From positions 36,453,567-36,517,566 of the forward strand of contig OX579636.1 of the NCBI GenBank assembly GCA_951230915.1: a stretch of DNA of 64,000 bases, read 5' to 3'. This stretch comes from Antitrichia curtipendula (lineage: Eukaryota > Streptophyta > Bryopsida > Hypnales > Leucodontaceae). The notes beneath the pieces were generated by a model. It was not told the origin of the DNA. It worked only from the letters and a program-made list of their open reading frames with translations, and did no database searches. Shown in pieces: positions 11,782-22,290 of this stretch; position 1 is the stretch's first letter; every line of letters begins with the position of its first letter. Position numbers and translations under genes: made by a program.

Positions 11782-12454
11782 TTCATAGAATTGTGTATGC
11801 CTTCCGCGCGACTATTACAAGAATGTTTTAAGGAAATGATTGAAATCCTGATGTATACATTGCAAATTTTTTGCATTCTAAGTGAAGAAAATTAGTTTTT
11901 TTGCACCTTACTTACTTCACAAGATATTTTGACTTTAGTTCTTCTTAACTAAAAATTTTGCACTAAGGATTTTTTATTTTTTTATTTTATATGTTTAAGA
12001 ATTGAGTTGAGAGTTGGTGAAAAAAATTCAAAAAACAATCTTTATTTACAGTCTTAAATTTTTTAAATACAAGTAAATACAAGATTGAACAAAAAAATCT
12101 TAATTTTTAATAGCTCTAAAGTCCACTTCTTACATGATGATTCTATGTACAATCGGTTCCAAAAATTAACAATGATCATTGTAGCAACAAAAAGAGATTT
12201 GCCACATAATTCAATTGATTTTCTAAGTCCCGTAATTTTAGTGGTGGCCCTAAAGTTGTGACATTCTCACATGCAACTTTATGTGAATTTCAGATTTGGG
12301 GAACAGTGCCAGTGAGGCAAATTCCATCATTGTGAGGAGAGGGATTTACACCACGAAACAATCTTTTTTGAGTGTCATCTTTGTCCTCAACACTTTAATA
12401 TAGCTTCAACTTTTTCTCATTACAAAAAATATGAGGACTCCGGAAGGCCGTTAA
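11782..12454. repeat. Right part of the SECE-U2 duplication unit and unassigned DNA
   Basis: From about 11785 (TGTATGCCTTCCGCGCG) to about 12170 this matches, inverted, the stretch 41720-41390 beside U2-D, including TTTTTAATAGCTCTAAAGTC. Beyond 12170 the similarity stops. There is no open frame of note. Confidence 0.7.
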
Positions 12455-12908
12455 CCCCTGAGCGCCCAAGCGCCCCAAATCTGGCCTCTGCAGATGAGAC
12501 AGTTGACCATTACAATGTCCTAATCTATACCGTGAAAACTTTCATAATTTTGCTTGAAGATGCCTTCTCTAAGGTGGAGGCACCTTAAAGCATCCCTGCA
12601 CCCAATACCGTCAGTATCCATAAATGGAAGTCATTTCAGAAGTTGCATGTACGTAAGCTTAACATCACTTATGATTATTGACTAACACCATTAAGTCATG
12701 TAAGCATGACTCATATCTGCGTTTTAGAATGACACCCCTCTAAAGATACTGACGGCATTGGGTGCAAGGACGCTTTAAGGGTGCCTCCACCTTAACTCTC
12801 TTGTAATCTGAACAGTCACATTTCTTGGATCTTATTTTTCAATTAGCCAGGTCAATTTGAAGAGGCAATTTTTAGCTTGCTTCGAAATTTGCGCTAGGCG
12901 CTCAAGGG
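12455..12908. mobile_element. piggyBac-type non-autonomous element with intact TTAA on both sides
   Basis: TTAA at 12451-12454 and 12909-12912 flank the element. The termini are CCCCTGAGCGCC at the left and CCCTTGAGCGCC read inward from the right, one mismatch in 12. TTAA target sites with CCC/GGG termini are the signature of the piggyBac superfamily. The interior has no transposase and carries another element nested inside (12572-12792). Confidence 0.72.
12572..12792. mobile_element. TA-flanked MITE with 47-bp terminal inverted repeats
   Basis: Ends AGGTGGAGGCACC at both sides continue for about 47 bp (through the CCGTCAGTATC motif) with a few transitions and a one-base indel. TA dinucleotides flank both ends, consistent with a Tc1/mariner-like target duplication. 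It is nested in the piggyBac-type element and is therefore younger than it. Confidence 0.7.
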
Positions 12909-12916
12909 TTAAGCCT

Positions 12917-13056
12917 GGACCCCCATAGTGATACTACGGAGTTTTTTTTCAAAAAAAAAAATTCTGAAACTGAAATTCTGACGGGGTCGAAGTTCCACGT
13001 CAGCGCCACGTCACTTTTTTTTTTTTTTTTTTTCCGTAATATCACCCGCGGGTCCC
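12917..13056. mobile_element. Short inverted-repeat element with poly(A)/poly(T) centre
   Basis: The left end GGACCCCCATAGTGATACTA and the right end read inward GGACCCGCGGGTGATATTAC continue into ACGGA followed by an A or T run. The termini pair over roughly 24 bases with some mismatches, and the middle contains long A and T runs. It starts four bases after the right TTAA of the preceding piggyBac-type element. The superfamily is unknown. Confidence 0.5.
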
Positions 13057-13147
13057 GAAAATCAGCACTCACAGCCTTGTTGTGGCCTCATATTTTTTGT
13101 AATGATACTTCATACAACTTGTTGTAAAATTGATTTTACTGCAATTA

Positions 13148-13433
13148 AGGTAGGAGGCTGTTAAAGTAACTCTTTAAGAGCTGATTGCATTTTCAGGGAA
13201 GCTAAACTCCTTGAAACAATTTTTAGTAAATTTTACTAGGAAGAAAAATGGAATTCGCATATAATCCAAGTTGTTTCATATTTTTTCGACCTTTGTGGAA
13301 TTAGTTACAAATTTTTGAAGTTAAAACAAAGTGCTTTCTAAAAGCGACCCCCTCCTAAAATATACAACTTTGGTACATTGAAGAAAGTAAAATGTACCTC
13401 TGTGTTAGAGGCCGCTTTTACAGACCCCTACCT
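13148..13433. mobile_element. TA-flanked MITE, AGGTAGG termini
   Basis: The left terminus AGGTAGGAGGCTGTTAAAG and the right terminus read inward AGGTAGGGGTCTGTAAAAG are flanked by TA at both sides. The terminal sequence resembles the elements at 12572-12792 and 14397-14526, suggesting one superfamily. No coding capacity. Confidence 0.6.
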
Positions 13434-13739
13434 TAGGTTCTGCTTTGTCTTTTTTTTCTCTTCTCCACCACCTTATTGAAATTGGTCAGCATTTGCATTC
13501 ATCTTTTCTTGTAGCGAAATGTGAAGTCATTTGAAAATTGAGAAAGGGCTTCTTCTCTTTTTTGCAACGGAGTTTAGTACGCGTTTGGGGCATCGCCATT
13601 CGGGCTTCACTTCACTGTATTCACGTCTGGTGTGGGAGGTAAAGAGTTCTGCTTTCTATTTGTGTTCCTTGTCTCCATTCCGTGAATTGAAGGCTGTGCC
13701 AATTCATTTAGCAAATTTGTTTGTATGTGCTATTTGTAA

Positions 13740-14116
13740 TAGTGGTAGTCACAGCTTGTTCACTGTGATGGTGAACAATGAACAATGAACAATGGAAAGT
13801 GCTTTGAGGGGCCAATGAGAAGTGACGAATATTGAACAAGCCGTGACCACCCTTTTTGTTCAAATGTTGAGAATGAACAATGGAAGATGGATAATGGCGA
13901 GATGGACGGATGTAATTGAAAGTTAAGAGAACAAAAGAATAATCTTAGCGGAACATTGATTGTTCACTCCCAACATCCACCTCCGAAGGTGGATGTTGGG
14001 AGTGAACAATCAATGTTCCGCTAAGATTATTCCGTCAAAAGCAAGCCAACCCTACGCCGCCACCACTTCAATGTTCATTGTTCACCATCACGGTGAACAA
14101 GCTGTGACTACCACTA
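13740..14116. mobile_element. Foldback element with a perfect central hairpin
   Basis: Outer inverted repeats of about 45 bp (TAGTGGTAGTCACAGC... at the left, the complement at 14072-14116, one mismatch) enclose a perfect inverted repeat at 13937-14032 with 46-bp arms and a 4-base loop CCGA. The left shoulder contains tandem GAACAATG-type repeats. No gene is inside. It looks like a non-autonomous transposon, possibly hAT-like, but no convincing target duplication was found. Confidence 0.7.
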
Positions 14117-14396
14117 GTACAACTTTTGGTAGAGTTGTGTTCATGAAGGACCTTCCAACATTGTGCATGGTATCAGAGGATGCCTTCTACAGGACATCCA
14201 ATTTAGGTTTCTCGTGATGTCGCTAAGCAAAAGTCTGCTTCAGTCATGCACATGGAGAATAACACGTTTTGCTCTAATTTTCCTTCCATAAGTGTTTTGC
14301 ACAAGATTGGATCTCTCTACAAACTAGGCCGGCGTGGACACAACTTTGGATGCGCACTCGGCAGTGACGTTGGGTGCCTGGTTATTCCTGCAAATA

Positions 14397-14526
14397 AGGT
14401 AGTGTGCTCTAAAAGTGACCATGTTCTAAATGCGACCCCTATCTAGTGACATGTTGCTTGAAATATCTATTATTGTCAATGATGAGTTGGGTAGGTTTAA
14501 ATGGTCGCTTTAAGAGCAGACTACCT
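14397..14526. mobile_element. TA-flanked MITE, 130 bp, AGGTAGT termini
   Basis: AGGTAGTGTGCTCTAAAAG at the left and AGGTAGTCTGCTCTTAAAG read inward from the right continue into GACCA, with TA on both sides. It is the third member of the AGGT(A/G)G family in two kilobases. Confidence 0.65.
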
Positions 14527-14934
14527 TATTGACTTTGCATTACATTGTTTTTCTACCTCTCCCACTCTAGAAGAAGAAAATGCAACAAACACCTTAAGTG
14601 GCATCATGCAAAATCTTGACTAGCCTATGGAGGATCCACTTGCTCTTGTGCGCTTTGGCTTGCATAATTTATGCTTGTCTACAGTTCCTTATATAAGCTC
14701 TTTGATGACCCTGGGTTCTATGTTAAATTCCACTCTATGACGTGGTTCTCGAGATTTCTTATAAGCAAGTACAATGATACTAGAGATACTAAATGGCTTT
14801 AAATACTCAATCAATCACATACTCCCATGAGGAGGTTGAAAACTTATTTCAAATTTTTACGAATTGAGGAGCTACACAATGAAGTAGTGGATGATGTTGC
14901 AAAGTGAAAATTTCAAAAAGAACATGGTGGTCCT

Positions 14935-16430
14935 TTGTTGTTTTTAGTGGTGAAAATCATGAAAACACTTTACACTTTCAATTAGGACCATTTTCAAAGC
15001 AAATGGATATGTACAATTTTTTTAGATCTCAAATCAAGTGAAATTAGCAAACTTTGTTGAAAGTCGGGAAATGAAGTAAAATTAGTAAGTTTTACTCTTC
15101 ACTAATGGTACATATATGTGTTTGAGGACCTCTCAAAAATCAAACATTTACCTATTCAGTGAAAAATGAAACATTCCAATAGTTAACCTTCAAAATTGCC
15201 CATAAATTTTTTTTAAACAGTTAAAAGGAATTTAATTGCCCACATCAAAATGAGCCTGAAATTTTAGATCGACCATATATGGTCGATTGGACAATTAGGG
15301 ATAAAATCAAGTTAATTGGTTTTTTGTATTTAAATACATATAAAATTATTATTTTGAGTTATTTTTTCTTGAGTTTAATGAAGCTATTTATCAATCATTT
15401 CTATCTTCCTATGCTACCTATATTTCTTATATTTTAAACATCAATTTTCATAAAATTAATTCTAAAAGCTTTGGCATATGAGCCCTCTATCCTAATTCCC
15501 AAAAGGTCTCATTTGAAAAAAATTCAATCCTTTGGAGGGTTGTTTGATTGCATGAAAATGTATAAATGGAGAAAAAATCAATTCAAATCTTGTTACATAA
15601 AATCTTGTTAGTTTGTTAGTATGTGTGTCCTATTGTATTGGCAATTAAATTTTTTTATTTTATTTTTATTTTTTATTATTCTTTTAAAAATATAATTATT
15701 TATATCTTTGTATTTGCATACTAGCCAAAAGTCAAACAACCCTCTACAAGGCCCAAATCTTCTCTATTGTTGGTCACATGATGAATGTAGTTTTTTAAAA
15801 TTTTAATGCAATATGAATTGTTGCATGGAAAATAAGCTAGACATAAGATCTTCATTTTACAATTTTTCCTCTCCTTCCCATTTCTACATGAACTCCTTAG
15901 GAGAATTCTTAATAAAAACAAAACAAAACACTAAGTAACCAATCTAATCACATTGCACTGAAGAATAAATATGGACTAGGAAATTGCAAAGCAAGCTAAG
16001 TTATCAAGAATAATCGCTAGTTAGGACCTATTGAGCTGAGGGTAACAAGATTGGTTTGAACCTGCAATTATCTTTAATGACTTGGCCCACTTTGCAATTA
16101 CCAAACATACTGTCAATATTGAAGAGTTGAGCTATTTGACTTCTTTGATTGCTTAACCAATCAAAACATGCCATAATGACAAAAGTCTTACGCATTTAGA
16201 TTATGTTATGTGGATTTGCACTCACTACTTTATACACCCCCTATTGAAAATTTGCACAAGGCAAGTAGTAAGCATTATTTATCAGTCTTAATATGATTCT
16301 CCTTAACCAATCAAAACATGCTACGACTACAAAACTTTCCTTCATTGAAAGTATAAATCTTCTTTTCAGGTAGCAAAAAATAATTTGTAGAACAATAGAA
16401 GCACAATCAATTTCTAATTCAAGATGAAAT
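14935..16430 (+). repeat. Dispersed direct repeat, left copy
   Basis: Several blocks match 20575-21430 in the same orientation: GAAAATCATGAAAACACTTT (14952) with 20596; the CCATTTTCAAAGCAAAT block; GGTACATATATG; the block CTAATCACATT near 15945 with 21353; and AATAATTTGTAGAACAATAG near 16380 with 21410. Indels interrupt the match. Two spaced direct copies around a transposase remnant might be the edges of one large element, or two fragments of a common repeat. Confidence 0.55.
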
Positions 16431-16454
16431 TAACTAAGATTTACAAAGCACTTT

Positions 16455-16765
16455 GCACCAGGGCTTTTTTTTCATTTTTTTTTAAAGTGCCAAAGTGGTG
16501 ATATAAATTATTTTTAGTGGTGCCTCAAATTATTGTATTCATCCACATATTGGATAGAAAAGATTATATTAGTACATATTACACGTCTATAATTTTGTTT
16601 TCATCCATAATCTAACAATTTCATCTAAGTTTTTTTTTGAATTTGAAGTTTTTTGGTGAAAACTTCACGATTTTTTGCCATTTCATAGCCAAATTATTTT
16701 TTTGTGGTGTAATATAACACCCAAAAGCCCCACCAAAAGCCCTATTTGGCACTTTCAAAAGAAAA
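16455..16765. repeat. Dispersed repeat, related to 31497-31795
   Basis: It shares with 31497-31795 a T-rich left edge, the phrase TCATCCA(C)...TA, a CTATAATT motif, and TTTGAA(C)TTGAAGTTTTTTGG. The second copy has edges CAATGGGTTTTTTTTTC and, read inward from the right, CAGTGGGTTTTTTTTC, suggesting hAT-like termini. This copy is more decayed. Confidence 0.45.
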
Positions 16766-17663
16766 TCCTTTGTAAATAATCAAAATTTAGCCAAGAAGGT
16801 CCAAGTATGTGGATAAATAACAAAAAGTTTGCACCCCTCAACTTCTCAGCACTTGGTCTTGCCCAGCCAATTTCACACTTTCTTCACTCTGCGATGCAGT
16901 AACGAACCTCAAAATCAGACCAAGTATGTATTAGATAACCAATGAGCCGTGCCAAATTGCCCTAGCCCTAGTCTTAGCCCTCCACCTATGCAACAAATTT
17001 GACTTCTACAATTTTACTATGGTCTTGCAATGCCGAAATTTTAATGTTTGTAGACCCCTAGGTGGATCCCTCTATTGCATATGCAAATTTACCTCCACCA
17101 TCCTTATAAGTCTTACAAAAAACCCTCCCCAAATCACAATTGAACTCCGCCTAGTCATATATTTCATACCAAGAGTCTTTCCACTCTAGATTAGCTTTTT
17201 CAATGTCATTGGGTTCTTTATTAGGAGGTGTGATAGGTGGGGAAGAATTAGATTCATGTAGATCTCCACTAGATCCAACCCTAAAGAGCATATCTCTCAT
17301 GCTTCTTTGCCGTTTAGCCATGAAGAAAAACTTAGAAGCACAAAAAAAAGGTAAGAAGTTATTCTCTAAACCTTGTAGCTTTTCAAAAGACTTGCACTAT
17401 TGAAGCACTTCAACACAATGAAAAATAGCTCAACAACACGTTCAAGCTTCAAGACTCCAAGCAATAATATAACTTAGCAGCACAAATAATTGATCAACAT
17501 GTCCAAGCTCCAAAACGTCCAAGCAGCAACACGTCCAAGCAGCAACATAATCTTGCAGTAGTGACAATTTTCCAACTAAAGATTAGAATATCAGAAAACT
17601 TTTTGACAACAAAACAAGCATGGTAGCATTCACATTTCTAACAATGATGCTAACATTCCTCAC
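16766..17663. other. Unassigned DNA before the hAT remnant
   Basis: Open frames are short (for example 17203-17403) with no recognisable domain. The stretch may be the eroded 5' part of the transposase gene that follows, but I see no BED-type zinc finger. Confidence 0.3.
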
Positions 17664-18663
17664 TTGTTTGCTAAGCTGCACAACTTCAAATTCATTTACA
17701 TTCTATATTTTTGGGCTGATATTCTACACATGCTCTTGAAATTGTCCAAATTTTTTCAATATAAACTTGTTGATATTTCCATTATTGGTTCTATTGTGAA
17801 AATTGAGATTGCAAGTATTAGAATGTGTTTCCTTCTTGATTCTTGTGACTTAAACCAAGATACATCTAATCCCAATACAAGTTTTCATATCTTCCCAAAA
17901 TTTGGACCCCTAGGTGGTTACTTTTGTTGCTTGTTTAGTGAAACTAGGGGGTCCAAATTCCACGGTGTTCAAATGACTAGGGATCCTACAAGTACTAACT
18001 TGGAGGTTGCCCTAACATTTCAAAAGTGTTATGCAGAAGCATTTTGTTTGGCTTTGGATGTTCAATTTGAAAACAATGATGTGATTGATGCATTCAAAAT
18101 TCTTAACCCTATTCACATGCTTCATAGGCAAATTGTTTTGGCTTCATGGGGATTTGTAGTATTTGATTTGTTTTTGTAGCAGTTTGAATAGAAGAAAAAC
18201 AAAGGAGGAAGGACTTTTCTTCTCTTGGTAGATGCAACAACTTGCAAGCAAAATAAATTTGCTTTCAAGTTGCAAAGGAGTACAGAGTGGATGGATTGAA
18301 CTCTTGGAGATATATGGGCTTCAATTAGTTGGAGTCCATCTTTGAAATTGAAATACCCTAACCTACTAATTCTTGCTGAAATTGCTAATTGCCAATGTGA
18401 GCACCGCAACTTGTGAAAGGGCGTTTTCTGTGCAGAATAACATCAAACAAAAACTTTGAAATTGTATGACAACATTCAATTTGGAAAGTGTCATGCAATT
18501 GACCTTGGAAGAACCTAGCAAAGATTATGACAACATAATAGAAGATGTCATTGTCTTGTGGAAGAATTCCTCTACGTTTCGTCATTTGTGTGCAAATTTA
18601 GAGCAATACCTTATAGAGGCAGTAGAAGAAACATATGAAGTAGGAGAAATTGGTACATCCTAA
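17664..18663 (+). pseudogene. hAT-family transposase pseudogene (C-terminal part)
   Basis: The frame at 17664-18179 carries YFWADILHMLLKLSKFFQ, like the region before the catalytic end of ZNF862-like hAT transposases. After several stops, 18390-18660 carries the C-terminal dimerisation motif LIANVSTATCERAFSVQNN, then IKQKL, a TGA where the family has Arg (CGA), then NCMTTFNLESVMQLTLEEP. hAT transposases cut and paste DNA with 8-bp target duplications. Frameshifts and stops make this copy dead. No termini could be assigned. Confidence 0.75.
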
Positions 18664-20143
18664 ACTCTTTTGATTTTTGCAACCTTTTCATAACCATCCT
18701 CAACTCGATATTGCATGGGTTGGGAGGATCCTTGGCCTTCAATGGTGAAGGGCTTTGCCAAGTTCAATTCCTACCAAAGATGTAATATTAATTAGTACTT
18801 TAATTCTATAAATTGATTTTTTATATATTATAGGAATTTAGTCGGTGAAAAATTGAAATTAGAGGAAATAAACCGGTATTTCTTGTGATTCAAAGGATGC
18901 AACTAGTGTTCATTGAAAAAAAAACGATTGATTTTCGTGGAAGGAAGAAATCAGCTGGAGGACCTTCAAAAAATTCCCAAACACTAATGCCAACTGCTAG
19001 CAAATTGATAAGTATATTCTTTGCTTATGGAGAAAACGTGGAAAGTGGAAACCTTCAGGCAAAGGAGATGACGGAGTCCAAGACCAACCTGGATGTAAGA
19101 GTTTTAGGGATTGTATTCAATCAAAGGTGATGGGAGACTCATCTTTGTGATTTCAACAATGGAAATCTTTTCCATCATCTTTTTCTACTTAGAAATTGAG
19201 AGAACAAGGGGATTCTAGTGTGCCTAGAAAAATAGTGTACATAATTTTATTTTGGTGGGAATTGGTATCACAAAGTAATCTGTGAACTCACACTACGTCA
19301 AGATGGTGTGATTAATCTTTGGTAAATTGATTACATCCGCTAGTTGGACAAATGAGCATAGTTGGTTTGTATTCTTCTGAAGTCTCCCTAAAGGTGCTAG
19401 ATCATTTTTATCACTAAGTTTGTGCACCTTCAATTGTCACTTAATCACTAAGAGATGATCTTGCATTCACTTGGAAGATTATAAATGTTTTCAAAAACTT
19501 ACTTCTAGAGCTTCATGAAATGGATGAAGTACATTCATGAAAAGAGACTTGAATGAAAGTCATATAAATGCAAAGTCATTGCATAAAACTTCATCGATTC
19601 TTGTTGACCTCGAACAATCACTATAGTTCTAAGGTTTGAGCATTTAATACCATTAGTGTTTGAAAATTAGAACCTCAAATATAAGCATGAATGGTGAAGG
19701 AATGATATGGTTACTTGTCAATCGTCTCAACTATTGAAATGAAAGAATTTATGGTAAATGTTTCATTTTCTAAGTCCATTGCTTTATATGCTCATTGCGT
19801 TCTTTTTAGCAATCAATATGTTTTATTTTATAGGCAATCATGTTGCCATTATTAGTGTTGTCTTCATATGATGTTCGGAAATGAGTATCTCTCCATTTTG
19901 GAGCTTTAATTCTATATTTTTGCTTTCACTTGCCATTTTTTCTTTTGTTGTTGGAAAACACAAGTTATTCCTTCATCCAAGTTCTAGCTAGCTAGATTGT
20001 GCTAATTGCACTACCTCATATTTTATCCCCAACTTTGCCTTTAGAAGAGTATCTAAAGCATCAATTCTAAATTCTTTTCCATGTTAAAATCTCTAACAAA
20101 ATTTGGTCAAATGAATGAGATTCATGTTTTAGTGACATATTAA
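18664..20143. other. No gene seen
   Basis: AT-rich intergenic DNA. The frame at 18885-19130 has no recognised motif. Possibly the 3' remainder of the hAT element. Confidence 0.35.
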
Positions 20144-20943
20144 CTCCTAAATGCCTAAACCTTTTCAAGTGTGATTTGACTATGAAAATAGAACACAGGC
20201 TTATAGTTATCTCTAATGAAGCAATATTAACAAATTTGTTTTAAAGAGCTTGCTTGTTAGTATGCGTAGTAATTTTGAGTGTGAAATTGCATAGGAGTTG
20301 TGAGATTATAACAAGAGAAATGTATGTTTTTTTATTTCTAGTATGTTGCCCCTCCCCACAATGTTTCAAAAATTTGCATTTATGAAAGTTTTTTGGGATT
20401 GGAGGTGACATGAACAACTAAAAATAGTGTTAGTACATTGAAATGAACTTTAAAAAAAATGAATTTCACATGAAAAGCTATCAAATTCATTACACAATCC
20501 ACCCACCTTGCAATTGTTGAAATGCATTTTTTTTATAAGTAGAAATCACAAATAATTCCAAATCAACACTTGCTTGTTTAAGTTTTTAACAATGAAAATC
20601 ATGAAAACACTTTATCCTTTCTACTAGGACCATTTTCAAAGCAAATAGATAAGTACAATTTCTTAAATCTCAAATCAAGTGAAATTGTTAAGCTTTGCTC
20701 AAAGCCAAGCAATCAAGAAAATTTTCACAAGCTTTACTCTTCTACTAATGGTACATATATGCCTTTGAGGACCTCTCAAAAATCAAATATTTACCTTTTT
20801 CAATGAAAAATAAAAGTTTTCAACAGTTAACCTTCAAAATTGCTCGTAAATTTTTTTAACTAATCAAAGGAATTTAACTCCCCACACCAAAATAAGCTTG
20901 GAATTTTGGAGCAACCATATTTGGTCGCTTAGGCATTTAGAAG
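20144..20943. mobile_element. piggyBac-type non-autonomous element, 800 bp
   Basis: TTAA at 20140-20143 and 20944-20947. The left terminus CTCCTAAATGCCTAA and the right terminus read inward CTTCTAAATGCCTAA have one mismatch. The termini match those at 11151 apart from transitions. The interior includes part of the dispersed repeat shared with 14.9 kb; no transposase. Confidence 0.72.
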
Positions 20944-20981
20944 TTAAGCTACCCTATACGATCAATTAAGAAGGTCAATAC

Positions 20982-21058
<77 letters not shown>

Positions 21059-21430
21059 ATTCAAGTTGACTATTAATCTGTCAACCTAAGTCTACCTAAA
21101 TTTAAAAAATTTATGACATTAATTTTTATGAAATTAATTTTAAGGATTTGAAATATGCCCCCACTTTCCTAATTTTCAAGAGTCCTTGTTCATAGGATAA
21201 ATATAGATTTTTTAACTTTTTATGCAAGCATGAATTGTGGGATGATAATAATTAAGACATAAGATCTTCATTTTCCAACTTTTCATTTCCTTCCCATTCC
21301 TACATGAACCAATTTGAATCCTTCATTAAAAAAACAAGCACCAAGTAACCGAGCTAATCACATTATAGTGAAGAGTAACATGAATCATTTTTTCAAGTAG
21401 TAGAAAATAATTTGTAGAACAATAGAAGTC
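20575..21430 (+). repeat. Dispersed direct repeat, right copy
   Basis: Partner of 14935-16430. The left third lies inside the piggyBac-type element and the rest continues past the AT microsatellite, so the similarity spans the element's right end. This implies that the 14.9-kb copy once carried a related insertion whose right end is no longer recognisable, or that the homology comprises two independent blocks. Confidence 0.5.
20985..21056. repeat. (AT)n microsatellite, about 36 units
   Basis: An uninterrupted AT dinucleotide run of about 72 bp, 38 bp beyond the right TTAA of the adjacent piggyBac-type element. Confidence 0.95.
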
Positions 21431-21752
21431 ATAGGCACTTAGAGAGTAAGATGCAACAATGACCTTAATTTTGGAGCCTTAATTTTAAGCGTAATTTGTA
21501 GAATAATAGAAGCTTGAGGCACTTAGTAAGGGATTAAGATGTAACAATGGCCTTAATTTTGGAACCTAATAAAGGAGATAACTACCGCATTCAGTTTGTA
21601 AAAAAAAGTTTAAAAAATGTTGACCTTCTCAACAATCCTCATCAAGACTTTCAAGCAATGGATGGATGTCTATACGCAACTCTCCATCCTAGTCATATGA
21701 AATCATAGTCTCAAGTAGAACAACCCTCAAAAGGAACTAATGCATCCACTTA

Positions 21753-22290
21753 AAGCCGCTTCACACTATGGCCGACCAAGTCGAGAGGCTGTGGGATTGA
21801 GTGGCCAAACTTTGTTGAGAGTCCAAAGAAATGAGCAATAAATAGGCAATAAACTATAGGAATTGGAGCCTTTGGCCGGGCCATAGTGTGAAGCCTTCAA
21901 AGATCAAGTCCAAAGTCCAGACCCTTGGCAATGAACTCCCACTGCCTCTCAACTTGGATGGCCAAAGTGTGAAGCCTCCATAGGCCAAGCCCAAAGTCCA
22001 AACTCTTAGTAATGAACTCTCACCTATCAATTTAACAATTGAGATCTTGTTATAAGTTGATGGACTCTCTGCCATAGTTTGAGTCTCCATTTTTACTGGA
22101 TCCAAACTTCCTTTGAGAGTCCGTCGTCATGTAGGCAATTTATTGCCACATAGATAGTTGGAGGGTGATGGCCTTTGGACTTGTGCCTTCTAGTGTGAAG
22201 GGTCAAGAGGCCGAACTTTTGGTTTCTTGAAATTTGATTGGTGGAAACCCACGGCCTCTCGACCTTTGATCATAGTGTGAAGTGGTCCTT
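21753..22290. mobile_element. Inverted-repeat element with repeated CACACTATGG motifs
   Basis: The left edge AAAGCCGCTTCACACTATGG and the right edge read inward AAGGACCACTTCACACTATG both continue into GTCGAGAGGC(T/C)GTGGG. Inside, two further direct copies of a block built from GTGTGAAGCCTYC(A)... and AAGTCCAAA lie at about 21880 and 21970. This is a non-autonomous element or local inverted duplication without coding capacity. Confidence 0.5.
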
